Assembly (NCBI GenBank): GCA_934216615.1
Contig: CAKQCB010000005.1
Coordinates: 1 to 64,000 of the forward strand
Direction: 5' to 3'
DNA length: 64,000 nucleotides
Source: an uncultured Anaerolineae bacterium
Lineage (GTDB): Bacteria > Chloroflexota > Anaerolineae > Aggregatilineales > Phototrophicaceae
This document shows positions 18,908 through 27,858 of this stretch, one piece after another. Made by a program: the position numbers and the translations under genes. The first letter of the stretch is position 1; each line of letters begins with the position of its first letter. A model generated the notes under the pieces. The model was not told the DNA's origin and made no database searches. It worked only from the letters and a program-made list of their open reading frames with translations.

Positions 18908-20878
18908 ATGAAGCGACTGTCTATGCTTTTTGGTCTACTCATAAGCATCATCGTGCTATCTTTCTCATGGTCAGTTTCAGCCCAAACCCTCTGGGAAGCG
19001 ATTCTCTATAGTGCCAACACTGGAATTATCACTCGCTTAGATGCCAACGGTGACATCTTATACAATGAACTTTTACCTGTGAGCACAAGCGTAACAGGTC
19101 AACCCCCTATGACGATTGCCGTTTCACCACAGGGGAATTACATCCTCTACCTGGATGCCAATAACACGTTATTCCTCTATTCAGCAGAGACACGGGCTGT
19201 GTTATTGCAATATCCCCTTCCCGCAAACGTCAGCGCGTTTTTGGGCGCTCATCCTTTCAATTTTGATGAGAGCCGTTTCGGTGTCGGCTATATCAATCAT
19301 GACACGTATGATCAATGGGCGATGCTCGTTTTTAATAGGGCCGACCTCACCCTGCCCCCGACCACGTTGACGCATACCGATCCCGTTGTGATGAGTGCCG
19401 GACTAGAACCCTATCGTGTACCCGTGATTGGTCAAATCACAGGGGATGATGTGTATTTCACCATGATCGCCATTGGTGACTCGATCCTCAATCCCAGTTA
19501 CATCTGGAACATGGCGACGCATACCATCACCCCGACGTATGCCTATCAAAATGCAGTGTCTAGCGCACTTTTCACCACAGGCGAAGTAATTTCTGCCACT
19601 CAAAATATGAACTTTGCTTTTGCCCCCAGCGCGGATGCGTTCCCGATGTATCAACTGAACGCGCTAGAAGTTTATGATCCCACAATCCGCAGTTACTTCC
19701 CCTTCTATCATGATGCCAACGTGAGCTTTTCAATGCCGGTTTTCATCGAAGATGGTCGTCGGATTCTCGTCGGCACTTATGATGGAGTGAGCCATTTACG
19801 TTTGCTTGGGCGTGATGGCACGCTCTTTGGGGAATGGGAACCAACGACATCCGCCGTTTATCGCTATGCAGGTGTCTCTGACGGATTCCTGTTTCTTGCA
19901 GAAGAAGACCCCGCCAGCGCGCGCGGAACCGATTCCACCACACTCTATGCTGTGACCACCACAGAGGCGCTCGCATCACCGTTTGATAGCACTACGACGG
20001 AATTGCTCGGCAGACCGATCTATGACACCCCGCGCGATGAAACCTTGCGGATTCTATGGACAAGTGGCGCGATCACCGCGCCGACGGGTCTCGTCCCCTT
20101 TCAACAACTAGCGCCACCCATCAGCGATTTAATGACGGCATCGGTCGCACCAACAGCAACGGCAATTCCTGTTTTCTCAAGCAGTTCAGCCATTGATGCT
20201 GCCACCCAAGCCATCATTGACCGCGCGGGTTGCGCCAGTATGGAACCCGCAGTTGCAGGTGAACTCGCCATCGAAGGCGGAACGTTCATCGCCAACAATT
20301 GTTATTTAGTCAGTCGCGGACAAACGGTACTGGTAACATGGAATAATGGCCCAACCACACGCGGAACAGGATATTTGGAATTTGCCACGTATGGGGAATT
20401 GGCAGAACGTCAAGATATCGTGCGTGTCGATGATAATTTAGGCGACGGCATCAATTTTTCGTGGACAGTTCCGGCGTATTTCTCTGACTGGGCAGAGTTT
20501 TTTGTCATCGGCTATTTGAATGATACAGGGGAAAACCTCTCGTCATTCACACGCTTGATTTTTGCGCCGATTGGCGCTGAATCTGTCGCGCCGATCACGG
20601 ACAGCGCGCCCACAATCCAATGTCCCGGCGCACAAGTATCACGGCTTGCGATTGGTGATACAGCGCGAGTGACGCCGGGTGTTCCAAATACCCTACGAGC
20701 GGACGCATCCACCAGCAGTACAGCGTTAGGGTCAATTCCGGGTGGGGACATGTTCATCGTGATCGGCGGGCCTCTCTGTGCAGAGGGCTTCGCTTGGTAT
20801 CAAGTCAATTACAACGGCATCATCGGTTGGACAGCCGAAGGGAACGCCAGCGAATATTGGGTTGAACCCATTCGCTAA
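18908..20878 (+). CDS. Secreted propeller-like protein with C-terminal SH3b domain
   Basis: 656 residues with a signal peptide (about 1-25, ending SVSAQ). Residues ~30-400 carry beta-strand repeats such as AVSPQGNYILYLDANNTLFLYSAET and DGRRILVGTYDGVSHLRLLGRDG, suggesting a diverged beta-propeller. The tail (~570-656) contains a SH3b domain with LRADASTSSTALGSIPGGDMF and WYQVNYNGIIGW. It starts 49 bases after the SGNH gene with GAGAGGA in front and may share its transcript. It ends in a strong terminator. No catalytic residues are recognised. Confidence 0.75.
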   Translation: MKRLSMLFGLLISIIVLSFSWSVSAQTLWEAILYSANTGIITRLDANGDILYNELLPVSTSVTGQPPMTIAVSPQGNYILYLDANNTLFLYSAETRAVLLQYPLPANVSAFLGAHPFNFDESRFGVGYINHDTYDQWAMLVFNRADLTLPPTTLTHTDPVVMSAGLEPYRVPVIGQITGDDVYFTMIAIGDSILNPSYIWNMATHTITPTYAYQNAVSSALFTTGEVISATQNMNFAFAPSADAFPMYQLNALEVYDPTIRSYFPFYHDANVSFSMPVFIEDGRRILVGTYDGVSHLRLLGRDGTLFGEWEPTTSAVYRYAGVSDGFLFLAEEDPASARGTDSTTLYAVTTTEALASPFDSTTTELLGRPIYDTPRDETLRILWTSGAITAPTGLVPFQQLAPPISDLMTASVAPTATAIPVFSSSSAIDAATQAIIDRAGCASMEPAVAGELAIEGGTFIANNCYLVSRGQTVLVTWNNGPTTRGTGYLEFATYGELAERQDIVRVDDNLGDGINFSWTVPAYFSDWAEFFVIGYLNDTGENLSSFTRLIFAPIGAESVAPITDSAPTIQCPGAQVSRLAIGDTARVTPGVPNTLRADASTSSTALGSIPGGDMFIVIGGPLCAEGFAWYQVNYNGIIGWTAEGNASEYWVEPIR

Positions 20879-20882
20879 ATCA

Positions 20883-20918
20883 AAAAGCCCTCATCTTGAG
20901 ATACAGATGAGGGCTTTT
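20883..20918. terminator. Bidirectional terminator
   Basis: Perfect 14-bp stem AAAAGCCCTCATCT/AGATGAGGGCTTTT (20883-20896 and 20905-20918). T-tracts are present on both strands. It lies 4 bases after the stop of the plus-strand SH3b gene and can also serve the minus-strand gene that ends at 20985. Confidence 0.9.
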
Positions 20919-20984
20919 ACTGTAAATTCATATCACAGGGTATTGGGTTTGGGCTTTTGATTCTTCATGAAGGCAATCAACATT

Positions 20985-21488
20985 CTACGCTGTCGGGTTC
21001 TTCTCGCCTGCGCGGATCGCTACATTCACACGGTTTTCTTTTGGGGTGATCGGGCAAGACCAGCCTTCACTATAGGCACAGTAAGGGTTATAGGCGAGGT
21101 TAAAGTCCACACGAAAACGCGTTTCGCTCAGCGGTTCGGGTTCTAAATAACGTCCGGCAGGGTACGTCTCCACTCCAGAATTTGCGTCAACAAACGGCAA
21201 AAAATAGCCATGAGGCGCTTCATAAATGGTGAGCGTCACCGCTTCCCCATTCACTTGAAATGTGAACCGTCCATAACGTTGATAACGGCGTAGTTCATTG
21301 GTGGTTGTCGTGATCAAGATTTCTTGATCTTGCTCTACAAGTTCAACGTCTACGACTAAATCCAATTGAGGGTTCACAGGGTAATAATTTAACCCCTTAA
21401 ATGTGAGTTGTTGTGCTTCGGTTAACGGCGCATCTTCACTCATCTTGAAGTACGCATCTTTTTCGCGACGAAGGGCTTCATAATTCAT
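20985..21488 (-). CDS. DUF1684 family protein
   Basis: 167 residues. The C-terminal signature FNLAYNPYCAYSEGWSCPITPKEN and the central GRFTFQVNG...YFLPFVDANSG are typical of DUF1684. The family is widespread, small and cytosolic and its function is not established. The ATG at 21488 is chosen because AGGGAAG precedes it. A TTG seven codons upstream is less likely. It is followed by a terminator shared with the convergent gene. Confidence 0.85.
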   Translation of the reverse strand: MNYEALRREKDAYFKMSEDAPLTEAQQLTFKGLNYYPVNPQLDLVVDVELVEQDQEILITTTTNELRRYQRYGRFTFQVNGEAVTLTIYEAPHGYFLPFVDANSGVETYPAGRYLEPEPLSETRFRVDFNLAYNPYCAYSEGWSCPITPKENRVNVAIRAGEKNPTA

Positions 21489-21576
21489 GAGTTCAACTTC
21501 CCTATCCAAACAAATTCAAAAGAGAGCCAACGCAGATATGCTGACTCTCTTTTAGGTGCAATCATAGCGCAAGTTC

Positions 21577-22014
21577 TTACGCAGGTTCGCTATTTTCGAC
21601 AAATGACTTCAGACCGCCATTAAGAATATTCGTCCAGCCTTCGCGAAAATTTTCAGGAGCGAACATGTCGCCCGCGTCTTTGAATACTTCTAAGTTCGAA
21701 TGGGTCAGACGGACAGTTGTCTTTTCGCCTTCAGGGATCAGTTCCCACGTAACCTGTGATTTTCCCTGTGCATAATCAGGCTGTGACCATGAATATTGCA
21801 ACATTTTCAAGGGGTCAACGTCAGTCACTTCGATGACATGCAAAAACTGTTTCTGGCTCGACTCATAAAAGCGAAATGCGCGTCCAACTTCAGCTTTGAA
21901 ATTTTGGATATTGAAAAACCACTGCGGGACTTGATGTGGGTTGGTCAGCGCATCCCATACTTTTTCAGGTGAGGCATCACAACGGGTTTCTACCACAACA
22001 GGTTCAAAAGACAT
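21577..22014 (-). CDS. SRPBCC/AHSA1-type domain protein
   Basis: 145 residues. The N-terminus VVVETRCDASPEKVWDALTNPHQVPQWF and the C-terminal GWTNILNGGLKSFVE are characteristic of the AHSA1 branch of the START-like SRPBCC superfamily. These proteins bind hydrophobic ligands, and this branch resembles the Hsp90-activator domain. No partner gene suggests a specific ligand. It starts just downstream of the tRNA-Ser gene on the same strand. Confidence 0.85.
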   Translation of the reverse strand: MSFEPVVVETRCDASPEKVWDALTNPHQVPQWFFNIQNFKAEVGRAFRFYESSQKQFLHVIEVTDVDPLKMLQYSWSQPDYAQGKSQVTWELIPEGEKTTVRLTHSNLEVFKDAGDMFAPENFREGWTNILNGGLKSFVENSEPA

Positions 22015-22092
22015 GCTATTCGCTCCAACGGATCAAACAGAACATTCTTTCTATTATAGCATAAGGGGATGAGAGTGAGGTTGTAGAAAAAG

Positions 22093-22179
22093 CGGAGAAG
22101 GAGGGATTCGAACCCTCGATGGCTGTTACACCATACCCGTTTTCGAGACGGGCCCGTTCAACCACTCCGGCACCTCTCC
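22093..22179 (-). tRNA. tRNA-Ser(CGA)
   Basis: The 87-base minus-strand sequence folds as a class II tRNA. It has acceptor GGAGAGG/CTTCTCC (one G-U pair), anticodon stem CCCGT/ACGGG with loop CTCGAAA giving anticodon CGA (codon UCG), a long variable arm, and T arm GAGGG-TTCGAAT-CCCTC with discriminator G. The 3' CCA is not encoded and would have to be added enzymatically. Confidence 0.95.
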
Positions 22180-22344
22180 AATGGTGCGGTATTATAAACA
22201 TGAGAACGCTTTCGGGTAAATCCCGAATATCTATACCCCGCGAGAACATCCCATAAAACGAGATTTATAACTCGGTTCGTTTATCTCTGCGCCATGTGGG
22301 TATAATCAAAGTATTCTACTGGGCCACACATAAGGCGTAAGCGT

Positions 22345-23316
22345 ATGGCAATACGGGTAAGACAAGCGGTTCTGGATGATGTCATTGCAATTAACCGCTT
22401 ATATTTAGAGCGCATCAGCGTTTGGCAGCGCTTAACCAAAGAGGGGTTGGTTGAAAACGTCCCCTATGAACAGTTGAGCTTATACGAACGTTGGCTACAT
22501 GGTGGCGCGTGGATGAGCATCGAAACCGGCTCTATTTACCTCAATCACCTGCTGTTAGGCGCGGGCATCCCCTACGTTGCTGTGTTACCTGAAAACGGCC
22601 ATGATCGTGTTGTAGGCTACGCCGAAGCGTACATCAATAACGAACCCGAACCGTTTGGCATGCACTTACACCTTGCCCATATCGTCCTTGAGCAAGCGTC
22701 AACTACGCTGGCGATTGCGTCTGCAAATGCGCTGTTGGACGCTGTGATTCAACGCGGTGCACAATTAAAATGCCAGCGCGTGACGATTAACCAAATTGAT
22801 ACGGACCCTGCATGGGAAGCAGCTCGTCATCGGTTTGAAACCACCCCTTTACCCACTGTGCGACGCTATTCTGTCTCTGCGCGGACGGGACAGGGGTTTT
22901 ACCGCGCGAGTGATCTGGCTGACACGAACGCGATGCAAGTCAGCGGGTGGGCGATGCCCATTGGTCGCCTCACCAGTTCACGGCATCAATGGGAAACCCT
23001 GATGCCCCGCATTTGGGATACCCTACCTGAAATACGCGCTCAACGCATCCACCGCATCAAATTTGCGGCGGGAACGATTGAAGCCTTCATCGTTTGTCGC
23101 CAGCGGATGCACGACCCTCGTTCTGCCGACATTTCAGGATGGATGCCCAAATTACTCCCTCCGCAGATGGTCATCGCCTTGCGCGATTGGGCGCATCGCG
23201 AAGGGTATCGAACCTTATGGTTTGATGTCCTTGAAGACCAAGCAAGCGCTTTAGGGCCAGATGCCGAAGCCGATGTGTTGACCCTTCAAACCAGCGCTCT
23301 CACGCTCACCGGATAG
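22345..23316 (+). CDS. GNAT-like acetyltransferase
   Basis: 323 residues. The N-terminus IRVRQAVLDDVIAINRLYLERI is the usual GNAT opening, and VVGYAEAYINNEP matches the strand-4 region before acetyl-CoA binding. Length suggests two GNAT-like halves, the second being degenerate around ~215-300. The substrate is unknown. It is the first gene of a plus-strand cluster: the next gene begins 10 bases after its stop, then lipB follows. Confidence 0.65.
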   Translation: MAIRVRQAVLDDVIAINRLYLERISVWQRLTKEGLVENVPYEQLSLYERWLHGGAWMSIETGSIYLNHLLLGAGIPYVAVLPENGHDRVVGYAEAYINNEPEPFGMHLHLAHIVLEQASTTLAIASANALLDAVIQRGAQLKCQRVTINQIDTDPAWEAARHRFETTPLPTVRRYSVSARTGQGFYRASDLADTNAMQVSGWAMPIGRLTSSRHQWETLMPRIWDTLPEIRAQRIHRIKFAAGTIEAFIVCRQRMHDPRSADISGWMPKLLPPQMVIALRDWAHREGYRTLWFDVLEDQASALGPDAEADVLTLQTSALTLTG

Positions 23317-23326
23317 GAAATACAAT

Positions 23327-24052
23327 ATGCCCGTCTATGACCCCAACCAAGTTGAATATTCGATTGTGAATGGCAATGTGCAGGTGATTCAAGATCAAGG
23401 TCGGGCGATCAACGCATATTTGGCGCATCCAGATTCTGGAGGAAAGTTTTCGGCCATCGCGCTCATTCATGATTGGTGGGGGCTGACAAATTTTGAGCGT
23501 CGTTTAGCCAATACGCTCGCTCAGCTTGGCTATTATGTGCTCGTCCCTGACTTGTTTAATGGCAAAACCGCGCAAACCCCCAAAGAAGCGCTCGGCTTGA
23601 TTAAAAACTTAGGCACGCGCAGTTTTGCCCAAGTGCGCTTGTGTTTAGAGACGTTAGAAAACCACACCCGTTCAAACAGTTTAGTCGCGGCAGTGGGGTT
23701 CGGTATGGGCGGAACGCTGGCTTTTGAAGCGGCCTTACGTGTAGCAGAGCTAGAAGCCGCCGTCGCTTTTTATGGCTTTCCAGAACGCAACTGGGGGAAA
23801 TACATGCACGCCACCACGCCGATCTTGGCCGTTTATGGCGACCAAGAACCGCACGTTCCGCAACGTGATATTGAACAATTAAAGTCCGAATTTGCGATGA
23901 CGACCAAAGTCCAGCACGAACTGCTCATTTTAAACGGCGTCGGTCGGGGGTTTATGCAAGTGGATACCGCCGCTCTGTCGGCAAAACCTTCACCTAGTCG
24001 TATTGCCACTAACCATTTATTGACCTTTTTAAGTAAGCATTTACGCGCTTAA
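23327..24052 (+). CDS. Dienelactone-hydrolase-like protein lacking its catalytic Cys and His
   Basis: 241 residues with the DLH alpha/beta-hydrolase fold: ALIHDWWGLTNFERRLANTLAQLGYYVLVPDLFNG is the family N-terminal signature. The nucleophile elbow, normally GFCxGG, here reads GFGMGG (Cys to Gly). The catalytic His, normally in G-A-G-H-G/A-F, is replaced in NGVGRGFMQ (His to Arg). The Asp region VYGDQEPHVP is kept. It is therefore probably a non-catalytic member. It lies between a GNAT-like gene and lipB in an apparent operon. Confidence 0.85.
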   Translation: MPVYDPNQVEYSIVNGNVQVIQDQGRAINAYLAHPDSGGKFSAIALIHDWWGLTNFERRLANTLAQLGYYVLVPDLFNGKTAQTPKEALGLIKNLGTRSFAQVRLCLETLENHTRSNSLVAAVGFGMGGTLAFEAALRVAELEAAVAFYGFPERNWGKYMHATTPILAVYGDQEPHVPQRDIEQLKSEFAMTTKVQHELLILNGVGRGFMQVDTAALSAKPSPSRIATNHLLTFLSKHLRA

Positions 24053-24089
24053 AAAGTCCATATAGTCAGAAGCTACTTCAAGAAAAATC

Positions 24090-24767
24090 ATGACACAGTG
24101 TGAAGTCCTCATCTTTGAACATCTGAAATATCAAACGGGTTGGGACCTGCAAAATCAACTGGTGGCAGAACGCCAAGCGGGGGGGATAGACCGCCTGCTG
24201 TTGGTTGAGCACCTGCCCACCTATACGTTAGGCACGTCGGGTCACATGAGCAACCTGCTTCTGTCTGAAGAAGAATACACCAAACGCGGGATTGATGTTG
24301 TACAGGTTGATCGCGGTGGGGATATTACCTATCATGGCCCAGGGCAAGTGGTCGGCTATCCAATCATCCAACTTTCCCGCGAACACTTCCGCACCAACGT
24401 GGTCGGCTATGTTCGCGATATCGAAGAAGTGATCATTCTGACGCTGGCGGATTACGGCATCAAGGGGAAACGAATCTCAGGCTTGACGGGTGTTTGGGTG
24501 GATACAGCGCGCGGGGAGGAAAAAATCTGCGCGATTGGCGTTCGCGTCAATGTCAAAGCCATCACCAAACACGGGTTTGCCCTCAATGTGAACACTGACC
24601 TCAGCTATTTTGAGGGCATCATCCCGTGCGGGATTGAAGATAAAGGGGTGACCAGCCTTTCAGCGTTGCTGGGTCACGACATCGACCTTGATGAAGTCCG
24701 CAGTCAAATCACTTTTTATTTTGGCGAAGTGTTCGGCTACGAAATGATTCACCACGTCCCAAACTGA
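24090..24767 (+). CDS. lipB: Octanoyltransferase LipB
   Basis: 225 residues, the usual size. It transfers octanoyl from acyl carrier protein to the lipoyl domains of 2-oxoacid dehydrogenases and the glycine cleavage H protein, the first step of lipoate synthesis. Motifs are DRGGDITYHGPGQVVGYPI (substrate loop), EEKICAIGVRV (catalytic Lys in the K-I-x-A-I-G segment), HGFALNVNTDL, and IIPCGI with the catalytic Cys near residue 180. Its 3' end overlaps the convergent phosphoesterase gene by 19 bases. lipA is not in the window. Confidence 0.95.
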   Translation: MTQCEVLIFEHLKYQTGWDLQNQLVAERQAGGIDRLLLVEHLPTYTLGTSGHMSNLLLSEEEYTKRGIDVVQVDRGGDITYHGPGQVVGYPIIQLSREHFRTNVVGYVRDIEEVIILTLADYGIKGKRISGLTGVWVDTARGEEKICAIGVRVNVKAITKHGFALNVNTDLSYFEGIIPCGIEDKGVTSLSALLGHDIDLDEVRSQITFYFGEVFGYEMIHHVPN

Positions 24768-25653
24768 ATGGGAAATTGTGGATTGATTTGATAGTTGGAG
24801 GGAAGCAGACTCCAGATTTTTTCTGGGGGCAAGCGCAAAAATTCTTCCGCCATCGTCATAGTTTCCATTTGGTCAGGGTAATATTGGGATTTCCAACGTA
24901 AATACGGCGCTACGATAGGACGCGCCAGCCGTATCTCCTCGATGAACATGCGCCCAACCGCGCCTGTATGCTCGACATAATCAACCTGACGGAAGGCTTG
25001 CAACATTTTTTCTACATCATACCGAACACGGCGAAAAGTCGGCGTCCAGCCCGCTTCTGAACTATCTAAGATCATATAGTTCGCCATCGGTTGGCCGTCC
25101 AAGGGGATACCCACCGCCCCCGGGTTGAAGATGCGCAATGAACGGTCATCAAAGTGTATGGTGCGGTCGAGCTGTAGATGTGTATGCCCCACGATCAAAA
25201 AATCAGGCTTGATCATGCGCCCTAATTCAACCAAACGCTTTTCAGAAGTATAACGGGCGATGCCATCCCAAGGGGAACCGGGCACGCCATGCGTGACAAA
25301 AATTGGCGGGGTGTCGCGAAACCACAGCGTCAATTCGTCCGGCAAAGACGCGATGTAATTCACCCATGACGGCGCGATATGCGCATTGAGCCAACGGGGT
25401 AACGTGTACTGGCTCCAATTTTCGGGCGCGTGCGCCGTTTCATGATGGAGCAAATAGAACTCATGATTTCCCGAATCACCGCCCAATGATGTTGTTGAAT
25501 AATCGCTAACACTTCCACTGAGAAGGTGCCGACGCTGATCGAGTCACCGACGACAATCACTTGGTCAAAATGGAACTGTTTCATATCTTCTAGCACTGCT
25601 TCTAACGCGGGTAGATTGGCATGAATATCGGCCAAAAATGCAAGTCGAGTCAT
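24749..25653 (-). pseudogene. Metallophosphoesterase with a frameshift
   Basis: Two frames together make a complete calcineurin-like phosphoesterase. Frame 1 gives MTRLAFLADIHANLPALEAVL (D-x-H), VVGDSISVG (normally GD) and ends HHWAVIR. Frame 2 resumes with GNHEFYLLHHE (GNHE), then IFVTHGVPGS and IVGHTHLQ (GHTH). The break is at plus 25470-25472, where CGGGGAAAT would be needed on the minus strand but only CGGGAAAT is present: one missing G in a short homopolymer. It may be a real frameshift or a sequencing error. All metal-binding motifs survive. ATG 25653 overlaps the TrmH-type gene by 4 bases. Confidence 0.85.
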
Positions 25654-26405
25654 GAATTTTTCTTCCGTTGACGCCCTGCTTCAAATAAAAAAATACCCGT
25701 GCTGATCGCCGCATTCAGCGACTCCGTCGCATTTGCCATCGGAATAGAGACGGTATGATGCGCGAGGGTTTCAGCTTCAGGGCTTGCGCCATGCGCTTCA
25801 CTGCCAATAATCAGCGCGTAGGGTTCTTGCCATGCCACTTCGTCATAGGCAAAATCCGCCACCATGTCCGCCAAGTAGATTTTTAAAGACTGACAGTACA
25901 CGGCGATGCGCGTCCAACTGGCTTCGACGATGGGCAAGCGCAAGTGTGCCCCCATGCCCGCGCGCACCACTTTAGGGTTGTACGCATCGACACACCCCGG
26001 CGAAAGTAGAACAATCTGCACGCCTGCCGCGCCCGCAGTCCGTAAGATCGTGCCCAAATTTCCCGGGTCGCGAATGTTATCTAAGATGAGCGCTTGGGTC
26101 AGCGGTGACGTGACCTGTAATTCGGGGATAGGGAACACCCCCACCACGCCCTGCGGTTGTTCGGTACTGCTCACTAACTTGATAATTTCGGGGGTAACCG
26201 CCAATGCTTCCTGCGCGCCAAACGCTTCAGGGGTCAATAACTCAGGATCATAGAAGATGAAGTCGGGCGGAAAGCCAGCAAGAAGCGCGTCGCGAACCAA
26301 CCGCACCCCTTCCAAGATCATACGATTGTCTTTCGTGCGAATCTTCGCTTGTGTTTGTAACTGTTTGGTGTATTTCACACGTTCGTTTTGAGGGCTAACA
26401 ATCAT
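25650..26405 (-). CDS. TrmH/SpoU-family RNA 2'-O-methyltransferase
   Basis: 251 residues. An N-terminal substrate-binding region (ERVKYTKQLQTQAKIR...MILEGVRLVRDAL) is followed by the SPOUT knot. Motif 1 is LILDNIRDPGNLGTILRTA, motif 2 is IIGSEAHGAS and motif 3 is IPMANATESLNAAIS. It methylates the ribose of rRNA or tRNA using SAM. Exact target (RlmB-like 23S site or tRNA) cannot be told from sequence. ATG 26405 with GAGG 7 bases upstream. Coupled by ATGA to the phosphoesterase. Confidence 0.9.
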   Translation of the reverse strand: MIVSPQNERVKYTKQLQTQAKIRTKDNRMILEGVRLVRDALLAGFPPDFIFYDPELLTPEAFGAQEALAVTPEIIKLVSSTEQPQGVVGVFPIPELQVTSPLTQALILDNIRDPGNLGTILRTAGAAGVQIVLLSPGCVDAYNPKVVRAGMGAHLRLPIVEASWTRIAVYCQSLKIYLADMVADFAYDEVAWQEPYALIIGSEAHGASPEAETLAHHTVSIPMANATESLNAAISTGIFLFEAGRQRKKNS

Positions 26406-26457
26406 TCATTCACCTCGTACTGCAAAATGCAACTTCCTATGCTTGATTATAGTCAAA

Positions 26458-26483
26458 TAAAAAAGGCGCTCAGGGAAGCGCCT
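26458..26483 (-). terminator. Terminator of infC-rpmI-rplT
   Basis: On the minus strand the stem AGGCGCT/AGCGCCT (26477-26483 and 26464-26470) is followed by six T. It lies 47 bases after the rplT stop. Confidence 0.9.
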
Positions 26484-26529
26484 CAATTACATACATAGGT
26501 TGTTTTACTGCCAACAGACCAACCAAAAT

Positions 26530-26883
26530 TTATTGGTTTTGTTGGGACAGCGCAGCCAGCTTTTGGAAAGTGCCAGAATCACGAACTGCGATGTCTGCCA
26601 GTGACTTACGATCCAATTCAATGCCAGCTTTCTTCAACCCAAACATGAAACGGCTGTAGTTCAAGCCATTGATGCGGGCGCCTGCATTGATACGAACGAT
26701 CCACAAACGGCGCAAATCGCGACGGCGTGCTTTACGATCACGGTAGGAATACCATAAGCTCTTGAGCATGGCTTCATTGGAACGGCGGAACAGACGTCCA
26801 CGAGTTCCCCATTGACCAGCGGTGAGCTTCAAAACTTTCTTATGACGGCGACGGCGTGTAAAGCCTGTCTTAACTCTTGCCAT
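26530..26883 (-). CDS. rplT: Large ribosomal subunit protein L20
   Basis: 117 residues, the standard length, highly basic. [20 protein letters not shown] and the later [30 protein letters not shown] are the L20 signatures. It binds 23S rRNA early in 50S assembly. It is the last gene of the infC-rpmI-rplT operon. ATG with GGAG about 10 bases upstream. Confidence 0.98.
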   Translation of the reverse strand: MARVKTGFTRRRRHKKVLKLTAGQWGTRGRLFRRSNEAMLKSLWYSYRDRKARRRDLRRLWIVRINAGARINGLNYSRFMFGLKKAGIELDRKSLADIAVRDSGTFQKLAALSQQNQ

Positions 26884-26972
26884 TGTATTTCAACTCCTGA
26901 CAGAAAATAACCCAGTTGAGGCAATTCAACCACAAGCTGGGTCTAGAATGCATTTGCGATATGGTGCGTAAT

Positions 26973-27209
26973 TTACACAGGTGGGTTCTGTTTGTACAGA
27001 CCGAGATATGGTGCTAAGCGCTTAATACGTTTAGCCATTGACGGGCTAGAAACAACAATCACCTTATTCAAGGCATTCAACGCACGTTGGGAACGGCGAC
27101 GACGAAAGTGTGTCTTGCCGCCTTTAGTACGCACAATCTTGCCAGTGCCGGTCATACGAAAACGTTTGGCAGTTGCCTTATGTGTTTTAAGTTTATATTT
27201 CTTGCCCAC
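26973..27209 (-). CDS. rpmI: Large ribosomal subunit protein L35
   Basis: 78 residues, very basic, with KYKLKTHKATAKRFRMTGTGK and ending LAPYLGLYKQ, typical of L35 though slightly longer than the usual 64-66. It starts with GTG at 27209 and has GGAG 7 bases upstream. Middle gene of infC-rpmI-rplT. Confidence 0.95.
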   Translation of the reverse strand: MGKKYKLKTHKATAKRFRMTGTGKIVRTKGGKTHFRRRRSQRALNALNKVIVVSSPSMAKRIKRLAPYLGLYKQNPPV

Positions 27210-27327
27210 AATTCATCTCCTCGTCACGTGTTCACACCCCATAGGGTGTTGAACCGTCTATACAATATAGTCTTCAGGAATCATTTCGTGCTGGTTGAAC
27301 GGGGGCGGGTTCCAGCGTCGAATGAGT

Positions 27328-27858
27328 TTATTTCTTTTTTGCTTCGCTTGCAGGGGCTAACACCATTAACATAGTGCTACCTTCCATGCTTGGAGACTGC
27401 TCGATGATAGCCACATCGCTCAGTTCTTTGGCGATATTATCAAGACGTGTACGTCCAATATCCGAGTGGGCGATTTCACGACCACGGAAACGGATACGAA
27501 CACGCACTTTCATGCCGTCACCAATCCAGCGGCGAGCATCCCGTACTTTAAATGATAGGTGGTGATCAGAAGTTTTAGGATGAAGCTGAATTTCCTTCAC
27601 TTCGATCTGTTTTTGTTGCTTACGGGCTTTACGCTCCTTACGCTGTTGTTCGTAAAGGAACTTACTAAAATCCATAATACGGCAAACTGGCGGGTCGGCA
27701 TTGGGTGAAACTTCAACAAGGTCTAAGCCTCGTGCTTCAGCCATATCCAGCGCGGTATTCAAAGAAACAACCATGTTTTCTTTGCTATCGGTAATCAACC
27801 GAACTTCGCGCGCGCGAATTTGTCCGTTAATGCGATAAGTATTTTCTGAGGAGCTTAT
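27328..27858 (-). CDS. infC: Translation initiation factor IF-3, apparent AUA start
   Basis: 176 residues if it starts at the ATA at 27856-27858. IF-3 blocks subunit joining and checks initiator tRNA pairing. The N-domain NTYRINGQIRAREVRLITDSKEN lies in frame upstream of any ATG, GTG or TTG, so the conserved start must be there. The frame is closed by TGA at 27871-27873, and the only near-cognate codon between is ATA, preceded by GAGAGG 8 bases upstream. Rare starts (AUU, AUC) are known for infC and let IF-3 repress its own synthesis. AUA is an inference here. The C-domain ends GRTRLDNIAKELSDVAIIEQ...MLMVLAP. Confidence 0.88.
   Translation of the reverse strand: MSSSENTYRINGQIRAREVRLITDSKENMVVSLNTALDMAEARGLDLVEVSPNADPPVCRIMDFSKFLYEQQRKERKARKQQKQIEVKEIQLHPKTSDHHLSFKVRDARRWIGDGMKVRVRIRFRGREIAHSDIGRTRLDNIAKELSDVAIIEQSPSMEGSTMLMVLAPASEAKKK

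Noticed and set aside
22016..22249. Minus-strand frame over tRNA-Ser
   Set aside because: It lies across a clear tRNA gene.
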